Shown in pieces: positions 17,295 to 27,085 of a DNA stretch of 64,000 nt (positions are counted from its first letter, which is position 1; every line of letters begins with the position of its first letter). The translations under genes and the position numbers were made by a program. This DNA is from SZUA-36 sp963753105 (GTDB lineage: Bacteria; Pseudomonadota; Gammaproteobacteria; Xanthomonadales; SZUA-36): the NCBI GenBank assembly GCA_963753105.1, contig CAVWBD010000002.1:310001-374000 (forward strand), written 5' to 3'. The notes beneath the pieces are model-generated. The model saw only the letters and a list, made by a program, of their open reading frames with translations, was not told the origin of the DNA and did not search any database.

Positions 17295-18575
17295 TTAGAG
17301 CCTGTTAGCACCAACCAAGTCGCGGCGATAGACAGGGTGTTTCAGGCACAGGGCCCGGGCTGTTTCACCGGCTCTTGCTTCTGCCGCATCATCGCCCATG
17401 TTATCCAGCACATCGCAGATGATTCCCGCCAGCTCTGAGCAATCGTTTTCATCAAAACCACGCGTGGTCACTGCCGGTGTTCCCAGGCGCAAACCGCTGG
17501 TGATAAATGGTGATCTCGGTTCACCGGGCACGGTGTTCTTGTTGACCGTGATGTGCGCCCGGCCCAGGGCTTCCTCGGCGTCTTTACCGGTGAACTCACG
17601 ACCGATCAGGTCGACCAGGAACAGGTGATTGTCCGTGCCACCGCAGACGATTCGGTAGCCACGCTCCATCATGATCCCTGCCATCACTTTTGCATTGGCC
17701 ACGACCTTTTGCTGGTACGCCTTGAAGCCGGGTTCAAGCGCTTCCTTGAAAGCCACTGCCTTGGCCGCGATCACGTGCATCAAGGGACCACCCTGTGTGC
17801 CCGGGAAAACCAGTGAATTCAACCGCTTCTCAATGGCTTCATTTTCCTGCGCGAGGATGATGCCGCCGCGCGGACCACGTAAGGTCTTGTGTGTCGTGGA
17901 TGTAACCACGTGCGCATGTGGTACGGGGCTTGGATAAACGTCTGCTGCGACCAGGCCTGCAACATGCGCCATATCAACCAGGAAATATGCACCGACCGAG
18001 TCGGCAATTTCACGCATCCTGGCCCAATCCACGACCCGGGAATAGGCCGAGAACCCGCCAACCAGCAACTGTGGTTTGCATTCCTCGGCAATTCGTTGCA
18101 TTTCATCGTAATCGATCGCACCGGTTTCCTGGTCGATTCCGTAGGCTACGGCGTTGAACAAGCGGCCGGAAAAATTTACCTTGGCCCCATGCGTCAGGTG
18201 ACCACCATGTGCCAGGTTCATACCCATCAGCGTGTCACCGGGCTCGATCAGCGCCAGGTAAGCAGCGGCGTTGGCCTGGGAGCCAGAATGCGGCTGCACG
18301 TTTGCATAGTGCGCACCAAACAATTGCTTGACCCGGTCCTGGGCCAGTTTTTCAGCGATATCGACATATTCGCAACCACCGTAATAACGGCGACCCGGAT
18401 AACCTTCGGCGTACTTGTTGGTCAGTACCGAACCCTGGGCTTCCATGACCCTGGGGCTTACATAATTCTCTGATGCGATCAGTTCAATATGGTCTTCCTG
18501 GCGCTGCTCTTCACTGGCGATCGCAGCAGCCAATTCATTATCAAATTCCTTAATACCAAAACTGTGGTCAAACAT
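17295..18575 (-). CDS. glyA: GlyA, serine hydroxymethyltransferase
   Basis: PLP enzyme that interconverts serine and glycine while making 5,10-methylene-THF. The 426-residue protein has the expected length. It shows ELIASENYVSPRVMEAQGS near residue 32, LTNKYAEGYPGRRYYGGCE, HVVTSTTHKTLRGPRGG with the PLP-binding lysine near residue 230, and SPFITSGLRLGTPAVTTRG near the C-terminus. No glycine riboswitch was seen in its leader. It is first in the glyA-nrdR-rib row and diverges from ettA across 203 bases. Confidence 0.98.
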   Translation of the reverse strand: MFDHSFGIKEFDNELAAAIASEEQRQEDHIELIASENYVSPRVMEAQGSVLTNKYAEGYPGRRYYGGCEYVDIAEKLAQDRVKQLFGAHYANVQPHSGSQANAAAYLALIEPGDTLMGMNLAHGGHLTHGAKVNFSGRLFNAVAYGIDQETGAIDYDEMQRIAEECKPQLLVGGFSAYSRVVDWARMREIADSVGAYFLVDMAHVAGLVAADVYPSPVPHAHVVTSTTHKTLRGPRGGIILAQENEAIEKRLNSLVFPGTQGGPLMHVIAAKAVAFKEALEPGFKAYQQKVVANAKVMAGIMMERGYRIVCGGTDNHLFLVDLIGREFTGKDAEEALGRAHITVNKNTVPGEPRSPFITSGLRLGTPAVTTRGFDENDCSELAGIICDVLDNMGDDAAEARAGETARALCLKHPVYRRDLVGANRL

Positions 18576-18778
18576 GTCCGTTCCCGTTATTGAAGAGGTG
18601 TAGATCAGGCAGTGATTCTACCATTTGTTGGGTCTTTGGACGCACGCGAGGGCAGATAGATTTGATGAAAACAGCAAGGCGCGGTGCTGGCACAAGTACC
18701 TGCCTTGGTAGATAATCCGGCCTCGTATCATCCGTTGGGTGTTACGACCCGCAATCTGTTAAAAAAGTGGAAGAAGCC

Positions 18779-20446
18779 ATGGCCCAGTATATCTACACCA
18801 TGATCGGCGTGAGCAAGACCGTGCCGCCTGATCGCACCATCATCAGGGACATTTCCCTGTCGTTTTTTCCGGGCGCCAAGATCGGTGTGCTGGGACTCAA
18901 CGGCGCGGGCAAATCAACAGTGTTACGCATCATGGCGGGTGTAGATGCAGATTTTGACGGTGAAGCCCGTCCCCAGCCCGGCATCCGTATCGGGTATCTG
19001 CCCCAGGAACCGGAACTGGACAACAAACTCACCGTGCGTGAGGCCGTGGAAGAAGGTGTTGCAGAAATCCATGAATTATTGAGCAAGTTTGAAGAAATCA
19101 GTCTCAAGTTCGCCGAACCCATGGATGACGAACAAATGAATGCCCTGCTGCAGGAACAGGCAGACCTGCAAGAGGCCATCGAAGCCGGCAATGGCTGGGA
19201 GGTGGAACGTACACTCGAGATCGCCGCCGACGCCTTGCGTCTGCCACCATGGGATGACAGGATCGCCCATCTCTCCGGCGGTGAAAAACGCCGGGTTGCC
19301 CTGTGCCGTTTATTGCTTGCAAGTCCTGACATGTTGTTACTCGATGAACCCACCAACCACCTTGACGCAGAGTCGGTGGGCTGGCTGGAGCGGTTTTTGA
19401 CCGAGTTTCCGGGCACGGTCGTTGCGGTCACGCATGACCGTTATTTTCTCGACAATGCGGCCGAATGGATACTGGAACTGGACCGTGGCTACGGCATACC
19501 CTGGAAAGGGAATTACTCTTCCTGGCTGGAGCAGAAGGAGCAACGTCTCCAGCACGAAGATCGCAGCGAAAAGGCGCACCAACGCGCCATCCGTGAAGAA
19601 CTGGAATGGGTGCGCTCCAACCCGAAAGGCCGGCGGGCCAAGAGCAAGGCCAGGTTGCAGCGGTTTGAAGAACTGAGCAGCCGGGACTACCAGAAACAGA
19701 ACGAGACCCGTGAAATTTACATACCACCCGGGCCCCGTCTCGGCGACCAGGTCATCGAAATCGAGAACCTGTGCAAGGGTTTTGGTCACCGCCTGCTGAT
19801 TTCCGACCTGAGCTTCAGCCTGCCGCGTGGCGGTATCGTTGGCGTGATCGGTGGCAACGGCGCCGGCAAGTCCACCCTGTTCAGGATGTTGACCGGGCAG
19901 GAGCAGCCCGACAGCGGCCAGATTACGCTCGGTTCCACCGTGGAACTGGCGTACGTCGACCAGAGCCGCGATAGCCTGGACGGCGACAAGACCGTCTGGG
20001 AAGAGATTTCCGATGGTTCGGAAACCGTCAGCGTCGGGCGTTTCGAAATGCCATCCCGGGCCTATGTCAGCCGTTTCAATTTCCGTGGCTCCGACCAGCA
20101 AAAACGCGTCAAGGACCTGTCCGGCGGTGAAAGAAACCGTGTGCACCTGGCAAAATTGCTACGTTCAGGCGGTAACGTGCTGCTGCTGGATGAACCCACC
20201 AATGACCTCGACGTGGAAACCCTGCGGGCTCTCGAAGAGGCCCTGCTTGAATTCCCGGGCTGTGCGGTGGTGATATCACACGACCGCTGGTTCCTCGACC
20301 GGATTGCCACGCATATGCTGGCGTTTGAGGGCGACAGCCAGGTGACCTGGTTTGAAGGCAACTACACGGAATACGAACAGGATCTGAAACGCCGCATCGG
20401 TGATGACGCATTGAATCCACACCGGGTGAAATACAAGAAGATTTAG
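18779..20446 (+). CDS. ettA: EttA, energy-dependent translational throttle ABC-F protein
   Basis: Ribosome-associated ABC-F ATPase that binds the E site and gates the first elongation step. The start at 18779 gives MAQYIYTMIGVSK and 555 residues, the same length as E. coli EttA; the frame also has an earlier start at 18767. ABC 1 has GLNGAGKST near residue 38 and LSGGEKRR. The P-site tRNA interaction motif (arm and linker with the basic NPKGRRAKSKARL) follows. ABC 2 has GGNGAGKST and LSGGERN. No membrane domain is present. Confidence 0.97.
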   Translation: MAQYIYTMIGVSKTVPPDRTIIRDISLSFFPGAKIGVLGLNGAGKSTVLRIMAGVDADFDGEARPQPGIRIGYLPQEPELDNKLTVREAVEEGVAEIHELLSKFEEISLKFAEPMDDEQMNALLQEQADLQEAIEAGNGWEVERTLEIAADALRLPPWDDRIAHLSGGEKRRVALCRLLLASPDMLLLDEPTNHLDAESVGWLERFLTEFPGTVVAVTHDRYFLDNAAEWILELDRGYGIPWKGNYSSWLEQKEQRLQHEDRSEKAHQRAIREELEWVRSNPKGRRAKSKARLQRFEELSSRDYQKQNETREIYIPPGPRLGDQVIEIENLCKGFGHRLLISDLSFSLPRGGIVGVIGGNGAGKSTLFRMLTGQEQPDSGQITLGSTVELAYVDQSRDSLDGDKTVWEEISDGSETVSVGRFEMPSRAYVSRFNFRGSDQQKRVKDLSGGERNRVHLAKLLRSGGNVLLLDEPTNDLDVETLRALEEALLEFPGCAVVISHDRWFLDRIATHMLAFEGDSQVTWFEGNYTEYEQDLKRRIGDDALNPHRVKYKKI

Positions 20447-20480
20447 CTCCTCTGCGCCGGCAGTCAACCTAGGCTGGTTG

Positions 20481-20570
20481 GGATTACTGCTTATGAAACC
20501 TTCCACAACAGGGATGTTGTGGAAGAGTCTACAGGGACGTATCCACGACGTGTTTCAGAAGCAGTGATCC
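20481..20570 (+). repeat. AGGGA-loop palindromic element, copy 2
   Basis: Arms at 20481-20499 and 20552-20570 pair over 19 bases with one wobble and one mismatch. Hairpin 1 (20500-20525) has the perfect 10-base stem CTTCCACAAC/GTTGTGGAAG and the loop AGGGAT. Hairpin 2 is TAC-AGGGAC-GTA (20530-20541). TCCAC and CGTGTTTC follow, as in the copy at 61405. It lies between the convergent ends of ettA and the SDR gene, where it could also end transcription. Confidence 0.87.
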
Positions 20571-20607
20571 TTGCCAGCCCGGAAATTAGCCAACAGCCAG
20601 GATAAAG

Positions 20608-21507
20608 CTACAAACCCGGCAGGGAAAAATCGCTTTCGGTAGGATCGAATGGCCGCGGATCGTAATCGAGCAGTTCTCTCGCCTGTGTATCATCAAACAC
20701 CAGGTCGAAGGCCTGGCGCCGCACCATCTCGGCATTCAGTCCACTACCCGGTCGGAGCAGGCCCACAATCTTCACCATCAGGACAAACAACCTCTCGGGT
20801 AAACGCAGCAATCTGACCGGTTTTCCCAGTGCCGGGAATATCCTCGAAACCATTTCCGAGTAAGCCAGTGTTTCACCACCCGCAATGGTCAACAGACCAG
20901 GTAGTTCCTTATTGCTGAGCAGGGCCTTAATCGCAAGTGCGGCCAGATCATCAGCATGCACTGGTTGTCTCAGTCCCTTTGCCCGGCCGTTGAGGGGGAT
21001 AAAACCAAAGCGCCGGATCCAGTTTGCGAGCAGGCTGATATTGGTATCCAATCCACAGCCATAGACCAGGGTCGGTCTGAATATCACCAGCTTGACGCCC
21101 CTTTTTTGCGTGCTGGACTGGAGGCTCGATTCCAGCTCCAGGAGTTGTTTCGCCTGCAAATTTTCCGCCCGGTCGGCGGAATTAACCTTGGTAATTGCGC
21201 TGGTACTGCTGAAAATGACCACGTTTTGCAGACGCTTACAAACATCCAGAAGCCTAAAGGCCAGGTCCATCGGCCCCACGGACAGCAGGTACTCGCATTT
21301 CCCCGCGACCGGAACGGCTTCAGACTCTGTCACCCACCGAACCCGCGCATCATCCGCCACACCCTGCGGTTTGCCGCTACGGCTGATTGCAACGACGTGG
21401 AACCCCGCCGTCAGCAGGCGTGGAATGGCAAACACACCAATCTGGCTGCCGGCGCCTGCCAACAAGACCGCGGGTGTGTTCAGCGTCTGATCAGAGCCAA
21501 TGGCCAC
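20608..21507 (-). CDS. NAD-dependent epimerase/dehydratase family protein (extended SDR)
   Basis: Rossmann-fold enzyme, probably acting on a nucleotide sugar or lipid-linked sugar. The 299-residue protein shows the nucleotide-binding turn LLAGAGSQIGVFAIPRLL near residue 14 and VVIFSSTSAIT near residue 96. The usual YxxxK catalytic pair is not obvious: NLQAKQLLELE stands where YAxSK is expected, so catalysis may be altered. VIFRPTLVYGCGLDTN and an HADDLAALAIKAL segment are as in the family. The GTG start lies 28 bases inside the preceding glycosyltransferase gene. Confidence 0.8.
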   Translation of the reverse strand: MAIGSDQTLNTPAVLLAGAGSQIGVFAIPRLLTAGFHVVAISRSGKPQGVADDARVRWVTESEAVPVAGKCEYLLSVGPMDLAFRLLDVCKRLQNVVIFSSTSAITKVNSADRAENLQAKQLLELESSLQSSTQKRGVKLVIFRPTLVYGCGLDTNISLLANWIRRFGFIPLNGRAKGLRQPVHADDLAALAIKALLSNKELPGLLTIAGGETLAYSEMVSRIFPALGKPVRLLRLPERLFVLMVKIVGLLRPGSGLNAEMVRRQAFDLVFDDTQARELLDYDPRPFDPTESDFSLPGL

Positions 21508-22346
21508 AAGAGAATAAACCTAAGCCAGATGCCGGTATAAACCAGCCAGCGCAACGGGAAAAAAGTAGAGCCGGCCTGGAACTTCCTGAAAAACCTTGCC
21601 ATACCGAGGTGTTTCTGAAAATGTACCCAGCCGGGGCGTTTGCGGCTGGACAATCCCTGGTAATGGATACTGCCGGCTGACGGGACGTAGAGACAATGCC
21701 AGCCCTTGAGCTGCAAACGATACATCAGGTCCAGGTCTTCACAATGCAGCGTGTAGTTTTCGTCCAGGAAATCCACTTCATCCAGGGCCTCACGACGGAT
21801 CAGCATGCAGGCGCCACTGACCGCTTCGCATGCGATTGCTTCCTGGCCCAAGAGCGATGCGTCAACTTCAATACCGGTGAAAAACGGGAACCACCTGCCA
21901 AGACGCCAGAGACCGCTGGCGGTCACCAGGGATTTCCACGGCGTTGGGAAGCGTCTTACGGTTGCACGCTGCATACGGCCCTTTTCATCACGAACAGCCG
22001 GCCCGGCCAGGGCTGCGCGCGGAGCTTGCTGAAGGGCTGCCTGCAAACGCTCCAGGGTCTCCGCCTCGACGATACAATCGGGATTCAAGACCAAAATCCA
22101 GTCAGCCTTTGAGCGGCGCGCGACCGGATTAACGGCTGGTGCAAAACCCAGGTTGTCAGGGTTGAACAGGAATTCGATGCCCGAATGGTCACCATAGAGA
22201 TTACGCAGGTTTTCCGCGCTGCCGTCATCCGAGGCATTGTCAACGACAAATATTTTTGTATGTTGGGTGCCGGTTTGCAGGGCATTTACACAGCGTTGCA
22301 AGGCATCACCGGTGTTGTAATTGACAATGATCGTATCAACAGGCAT
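21480..22346 (-). CDS. Glycosyltransferase family 2 (rhamnosyltransferase-like)
   Basis: GT-A fold transferase, 288 residues, likely cytoplasmic-face and acting in surface glycan assembly. It starts MPVDTIIVNYNTGDALQRC and has VVDNASDDGS near residue 34, VLNPDCIVEAETLERL with the DxD-type position, GACMLIRREALDEVDFLDENY, and HCEDLDLMYRLQLKGW near residue 195. A C-terminal hydrophobic stretch (WLVYTGIWLRFILLWPLAL) suggests membrane association. The donor and acceptor cannot be told from sequence. Confidence 0.87.
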   Translation of the reverse strand: MPVDTIIVNYNTGDALQRCVNALQTGTQHTKIFVVDNASDDGSAENLRNLYGDHSGIEFLFNPDNLGFAPAVNPVARRSKADWILVLNPDCIVEAETLERLQAALQQAPRAALAGPAVRDEKGRMQRATVRRFPTPWKSLVTASGLWRLGRWFPFFTGIEVDASLLGQEAIACEAVSGACMLIRREALDEVDFLDENYTLHCEDLDLMYRLQLKGWHCLYVPSAGSIHYQGLSSRKRPGWVHFQKHLGMARFFRKFQAGSTFFPLRWLVYTGIWLRFILLWPLALIRR

Positions 22347-22352
22347 CGGCGT

Positions 22353-23246
22353 TCAGGATTTATGCAACAAGCGCCGCCACCAGGATCGTTTGGCAGGATC
22401 GTCCTGATCGGGCCCGGCGGTCAGTTCTTCAATTTTTTTCTCCAGCCCGGCAATAATCCCGCCGGCTGCCATGTTGCGCCGGACTTCACCGTGATAATGC
22501 TGGTAGACCGATTCTTCCCTGTCATCAAACAACCACAGTTGGCCATCGGTGTCCGGCAAGTGCTTCTCATCTGCAGCACACAATGCAATGTAATACATCG
22601 CAGGCTGGCTTATCCCCTGCACCGGACCCGATTCCCCTTTTGATACCTGGTCGAGTGCGACTTGCCCGATGTGGTCCATTGACCAGATGGCAGAATGAAA
22701 CATCAGCTTCTGGCCGAGCAAACGGCTGGCCGGGAAGTGCCTGGCAATCAAGGCCTCGAATTCTTCGCGGTACAATTCCCTGACGTGGTATTCGTTGACG
22801 GTGCCTGGGCCCTCGGAGTACACCGCCTTGTCCGGCGATGACATGATCAGGAACCCATCCGGTTTGAGCACACGTTTGAATTCCGCCAGCAACTCATCGT
22901 GCCGGGACATATGCTCCAGCGTTTCGAATGAAACGATACGGTCAAATTCCTTATCCCCGAATGGCAGTTCGGTGCAATCAGCCACGTGGAAATCCAGCCG
23001 TTCCATATGGGCGTAACGTTGCCGGGCATGCACGATGACCTGCTCGGAAATATCCACGCCTTTAACCGTGGCGCCCGAGTGCGCCAGCAAGGCTGAGCCG
23101 TAACCCTCGCCACAGGCCGCATCCAGCGTATGCATGCCGCTACACCAGCGTGCGGCCAGTGCGTAGCGGTGAAAATGCTCGTACCAGATTTCGCGCACAC
23201 ATTCGGGTGTGAATCGCTCGCCGGTAAATTCCAGGGGTCCAGACAA
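22353..23246 (-). CDS. Class I SAM-dependent methyltransferase
   Basis: The 297-residue protein has the SAM site LDAACGEGYGSALLAHSG near residue 43, then VKGVDISEQVI, FHVADCTELPFGDKEFDRIV and FETLEHMSRHDELLAEFKRVLKPDGFLIMSS. The start appears to be TTG at 23246. The C-terminal part contains GIIAGLEKKIEELTAG, which may be a short coiled coil. Lying between two glycosyltransferases and next to a Wzt/Wzm exporter, it may methylate a glycan, possibly to end chain growth; that role is inference. Confidence 0.83.
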   Translation of the reverse strand: MSGPLEFTGERFTPECVREIWYEHFHRYALAARWCSGMHTLDAACGEGYGSALLAHSGATVKGVDISEQVIVHARQRYAHMERLDFHVADCTELPFGDKEFDRIVSFETLEHMSRHDELLAEFKRVLKPDGFLIMSSPDKAVYSEGPGTVNEYHVRELYREEFEALIARHFPASRLLGQKLMFHSAIWSMDHIGQVALDQVSKGESGPVQGISQPAMYYIALCAADEKHLPDTDGQLWLFDDREESVYQHYHGEVRRNMAAGGIIAGLEKKIEELTAGPDQDDPAKRSWWRRLLHKS

Positions 23247-23261
23247 TGTGTTTACCTGTGG

Positions 23262-24086
23262 CTAGGACAGAGTGATTTTAACGTATTCCAGGTAATCGAG
23301 TATTTCCTGGCGCCTCACAAACAGTGGATCGTTTTTGATGAACTCGGTCACAGCCACCTGGTAATCCGGGTGCTTGGCCAGCAGGCGCTGCATGCTTTGT
23401 ACGTCCGGTTGCAAACCCAGTGGTCCGAACGATCCGCCACCGTGGTGGACCACGTAGGCATCATCACAAAGCACGTTGCGAAAACCCGCTTGTTCGGCAC
23501 GCTGGCAAAAATCATTTTCCTCGCCATACCCTCGGCCAAATGCCGCTTCGTCAAACAAACCAACACGTTCGATCGCACGGGCCGACATGGCCATGCAAAA
23601 GCCCACGGCAGTTGGCAGTTCAGGGTAAACCGGCTGACCACATGCGCCTATCGCCCGGGCTACGGCGTTCGCATCCCGGGGCGGCGGGTTGTTCTCGCAG
23701 AATGCCGGGATGGAGACGATTTGACCGTTATTCGACCACGGCGTGGCGGTGGCAATCGAATCGTCGGAATCCAGGCACACCGCCAGGCAATCCAGCCAGC
23801 CTGTAGTGACCTGGGTATCGGAATTCAACAGAACCACGTCCGTCTGCGCCACGCGTAGTCCACGGTTTGCGGTGGCCACAAAGCCCTTGTTCTCATCGTT
23901 GATGAGTAACTGGCGGTACGATCTTCTCTCATTCACCCATGACTGTAAAAATGGCCGGACACGCTCATCCGTTGATGCATCATCAATCAGAAGGACTTCT
24001 GTCTCACCGGGCACGGTTTGGGCAATGGAATCAAGGCAACCCCGCAGATGCTCGAACGCATTGAATACCGGCACAATGATCTGCAT
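23262..24086 (-). CDS. Glycosyltransferase family 2
   Basis: The 274-residue protein starts MQIIVPVFNAFEHLRGCLDS; I prefer the ATG at 24086 to a GTG at 24113 that overlaps the upstream gene. It has VLLIDDASTDERVRPFL, NKGFVATANRGLRVA, VVLLNSDTQVTTGWLD with the DxD-type motif, and GFCMAMSARAIERVGLFDEAAFGRGYGEENDFCQRA, typical of GT2 enzymes of polysaccharide clusters. It lies 14 bases after wzt. Substrates are unknown. Confidence 0.87.
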   Translation of the reverse strand: MQIIVPVFNAFEHLRGCLDSIAQTVPGETEVLLIDDASTDERVRPFLQSWVNERRSYRQLLINDENKGFVATANRGLRVAQTDVVLLNSDTQVTTGWLDCLAVCLDSDDSIATATPWSNNGQIVSIPAFCENNPPPRDANAVARAIGACGQPVYPELPTAVGFCMAMSARAIERVGLFDEAAFGRGYGEENDFCQRAEQAGFRNVLCDDAYVVHHGGGSFGPLGLQPDVQSMQRLLAKHPDYQVAVTEFIKNDPLFVRRQEILDYLEYVKITLS

Positions 24087-24100
24087 AGTGCTAACAGGCC

Positions 24101-25284
24101 CTAATCCAGCCACTCGTGCGGAAGCCGGATATAACCCACTTCCTTGGTATTGCCCGCCACGGAAAATACCATTTCCGCCGTATCAAAAAGACGCACGCCT
24201 TCCGGGTCCATCGAGTGACCCCGCAGGTTGTAACTGCCCGGTAGAAGACTGATGTCGGAAAACCGCAGACGGAACCGGTAATGATGGTCGGATAGTTTAA
24301 CCGGCTCAACGCCCTCGTTATCGGAGATCACCCCGTAGACCGGTGTGCCATCCGCCCTGACCACACCAACCACACCAACGGGTGGGCGGTCATCCGGCGA
24401 GTAGATCTGTATCTCGACCTCGATATCATCACCCATGGAAAATTCCGGCGCTTCCTTGCCCCGCTCACCGTTGATCAGGAATTTCTCGATGCGGTAATAG
24501 GCCCCGGTACCCGTGGCCTTGATCTGTTGTCTCCTTCTCCCGTGCGCTGCGTTTTTCATGCCAGGCCAGGTAGGCCTGCGTGACGGGAAACACTTCACCG
24601 TATTTACGGGCTTTGCCCTCGTGTACCCACAGGGCTTTTTGACACAGTTTCTGCACCTGGTACATGCTGTGTGACACCAGTAGCAAAGTGCCACCCTGCT
24701 TCAAAAAATTCTGCATCCAGGAGATGCATTTCTTCTGAAAAGACTCGTCCCCAACTGCCAGAACTTCATCGGTGATCAGCAAATCGGGCTTGCACGCGGT
24801 GATCACCGCGAAACCAAGCCGCACCACCATGCCGGAGGAATAGTGTTTGACCGGTTCGTGAATATACTCACCGATATCCGCAAACGCCAGGATGTCGTCG
24901 AGACTCTCTTCCAGTTCCTGGTTACTCAGGCCCATCAACGATGCTTTCATGCGCACGTTATCCATCCCGCTGAAATCAGGCTGGAAACCAGCGCTCAACT
25001 CCAGCATGGCCGCCACGTTGCCGTGTACCACGACCTTGCCGCGGGTGGGCTTGATAACACCGGTCAACACCTTCAGCAGCGTGGATTTACCCGCACCGTT
25101 CTCACCGATAATACCCAGTGATTGCCCGCGTACGACATCCAGGTTGATTCCGTGCAGGACTTCGGCGCCATGCACCGGCTCGCGGCCCAGCAACAAGGCG
25201 CCAAAAGCCCTTAAGCCGCTCACCGGGCTTGTATACCCGTGGGTAGACCTTCCCGACACCTTCCATGCTGACCAGGCGATCCAT
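24101..25284 (-). CDS. wzt: Wzt-type ABC transporter ATPase with C-terminal glycan-recognition domain (two frameshifts)
   Basis: ATPase of a polysaccharide or teichoic-acid-type exporter. Residues 1-16 (MDRLVSMEGVGKVYPR) lead into GYTSPVSGLRAFGALLLG after a shift near 25242. Then come the P-loop GIIGENGAGKSTLL, signature YSSGMVVRLGFA and Walker B LLITDEVLAVGD. A second shift near 24533 leads to the C-terminal Wzt domain (GTGAYYRIEKFLINGERGKE to the end), which in known systems recognises the modified end of the glycan. Correcting both gives 393 residues. Its start shares a base with the wzm stop. Confidence 0.88.
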
Positions 25285-26077
25285 CAGAGAAAATCCTCAA
25301 AATGCCCGGAAAAACGGCGGAAGAAACGTATCGAAAGCCACGCGAAAATGCCGATAAACAGGACGATAAACAGCGCCATCCAGTCCAGGTGTACTTCACC
25401 GAGCAGCAGCATTTCACGCAAACGCGCAACGAACCAGGCCATCGGGTTCCACTTGGCAATACCCTGCACCGAGGCCGGCAGATAGGATGCGCTGTACAAA
25501 ATTGGGCGTGGTGAAAAACCAGAACATCATCAACGGCGGCAGAATCTGTGCGACATCACGTATGAATACCTGGGCTGCGCTTGCGAACAGGGCAATGGCG
25601 CAGGCGAACAGCCAGATCAGGATGATCACCGGCACAACCAGTAACAGGTAGAGCCAGTGGATATCGGTCCCCAGCAGCTGCAATACGAGCCAGCACCGCC
25701 AGGTAACCAATCACGTGCATCAGGAACGTCGCCGTCACCGTGGCCAATGGTATCTGTTCCGTGGCGAACGCCACTTTACCGATCAGCGCAGCATTGGATG
25801 TGATCGAACTACTGGCCTTTACAACGGCCTCGGAAAATGCGATCCAGGGCCAGAAGGCCACGGCCAGGTAGGGTACAAAGCCGATATCACCGGCTTCGGG
25901 TATCCGTGCCTTGAATATGGTCGAAAATACGAAGGAATAAACCGCCAACAGGATCAGCGGTTGCAATATCAACCAGGCAAAACCGGTGATATTCTCAAGA
26001 TAATCCTGCTTGACCTGGTGGATCACCAGGTTCCTGAAGAATACCCCGTTGATTTTTTTGTTCGTTCCCGATGACAT
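25284..26077 (-). CDS. wzm: Wzm-type ABC transporter permease (two frameshifts)
   Basis: Membrane partner of the ATPase, from the ABC-2 family. It opens with FFRNLVIHQVKQDYLENITGFAW, has about six hydrophobic segments (for example LLLVVPVIILIWLFACAIAL) and ends ARLREMLLLGEVHLDW plus a last membrane helix. The frame breaks near 25685 and near 25502. One extra base at each place restores ARLQLLGTDIHWLYL and FFTTPILYSASYLP, giving 263 residues, normal for Wzm/TagG proteins. Confidence 0.88.
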
Positions 26078-26109
26078 CCCGGCATGGCCGTTTGAACAGG
26101 GTCAATATC

Positions 26110-27048
26110 TTACTCTGTTTTTTCCGTCCCGGCCTCTGGTGCAAGCACTTCTTCACCAAATTGGCGTCTGACCATTTCCCTTAACGCCTCTTCTGTCATC
26201 TCGACGTCCAACGCGGACAGGCTCGTGAGGTAATCACTCTTGATACGCTGTTCGTGCACTGCGGTCTCACGTTCAATCAGTTGCTGCTTAACGTCATCGA
26301 AAGAACTCTGCGACGGCGCAATATAATTATCAAGGCGTATGATGTGATAGCCAAACATGGTTTCCACCGGCTTGGATATTTCCCCGGGCTGCAGAGCGAA
26401 CGCGGCGCCCTCAAATGCGCCGACACTGTCACCCTTCTTGACATTCTTGAATTTTCCCTGATTGGCCACGGCACTTGGATCCTCGGAATATTCCTTGATC
26501 AGATCGTCAAACGAGGACGGCGTTTCCATGGCCTGATCGTAAACGGATTCCGCCAAAATCCTGGCTTCTTCGTTACTGCGTTTCTTGGTCGAGATCAATA
26601 TGTGACTGACATCAACCCTGGGCTCAGAAAGCATTTCATCACCGTGCAACTGGTAGTATTGAAACGCCAACGCCTCGTAATCAGCTTCCGGCTGCTTCGC
26701 AACGTAGTTTTGTATCCATGCTTCCGCAAGTTCCGCCTCTGCGGCGAGCCGCATACGGTCGATAACGATGGTTTCTTTGTCGAAACCCGCTTCGCGGGCA
26801 TCCGCAGCCAGTTGCGAGCGCAATAAAAGCGTGTTGATTACATCACGCACACGGTTACGATCACGCAAGGTGGCGAGACGCGACCTTGCCGGTATCTTGT
26901 CAGCCCTTGCAGAAAAGTCTTCCTGCGTGACCGCGCCTTTTCCGCGCCGCGCCAGTATCTCGGATTCTTCGCCGTCAGAGTCCGCACAAACCACCAGGGG
27001 AGCACCGGCCAGGCAGGCCATAAAACAGAATTTTGCCAGATATTTCAT
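26110..27048 (-). CDS. Periplasmic parvulin-type peptidyl-prolyl isomerase (SurA/PpiC-like)
   Basis: Likely a periplasmic folding helper. From the ATG at 27048 the 312-residue protein starts MKYLAKFCFMACLAGAP with a Sec signal. A helical region follows, then one parvulin domain (about residues 155-255): VSHILISTKKRSNEEA, SFDDLIKEYSEDPSAVANQG, GAFEGAAFALQPGEISKPV and FGYHIIRLD. SurA itself has two such domains, so this is a single-domain paralog. It lies between a glycan exporter and two secreted proteins, and a client among them is possible. Confidence 0.87.
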   Translation of the reverse strand: MKYLAKFCFMACLAGAPLVVCADSDGEESEILARRGKGAVTQEDFSARADKIPARSRLATLRDRNRVRDVINTLLLRSQLAADAREAGFDKETIVIDRMRLAAEAELAEAWIQNYVAKQPEADYEALAFQYYQLHGDEMLSEPRVDVSHILISTKKRSNEEARILAESVYDQAMETPSSFDDLIKEYSEDPSAVANQGKFKNVKKGDSVGAFEGAAFALQPGEISKPVETMFGYHIIRLDNYIAPSQSSFDDVKQQLIERETAVHEQRIKSDYLTSLSALDVEMTEEALREMVRRQFGEEVLAPEAGTEKTE

Positions 27049-27085
27049 TACACAACCCATGTTTCTAACGTAGTTGTTCAGGGAC

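Noticed and set aside
18576..18778. Glycine riboswitch ahead of glyA
   Set aside because: The leader shows none of the conserved glycine aptamer cores; it is simply a divergent promoter region.
19337..20146. Long open frame antisense to ettA
   Set aside because: It is a mirror of the codon pattern of a GC-rich conserved gene, has no recognisable motifs, and lies wholly inside ettA.
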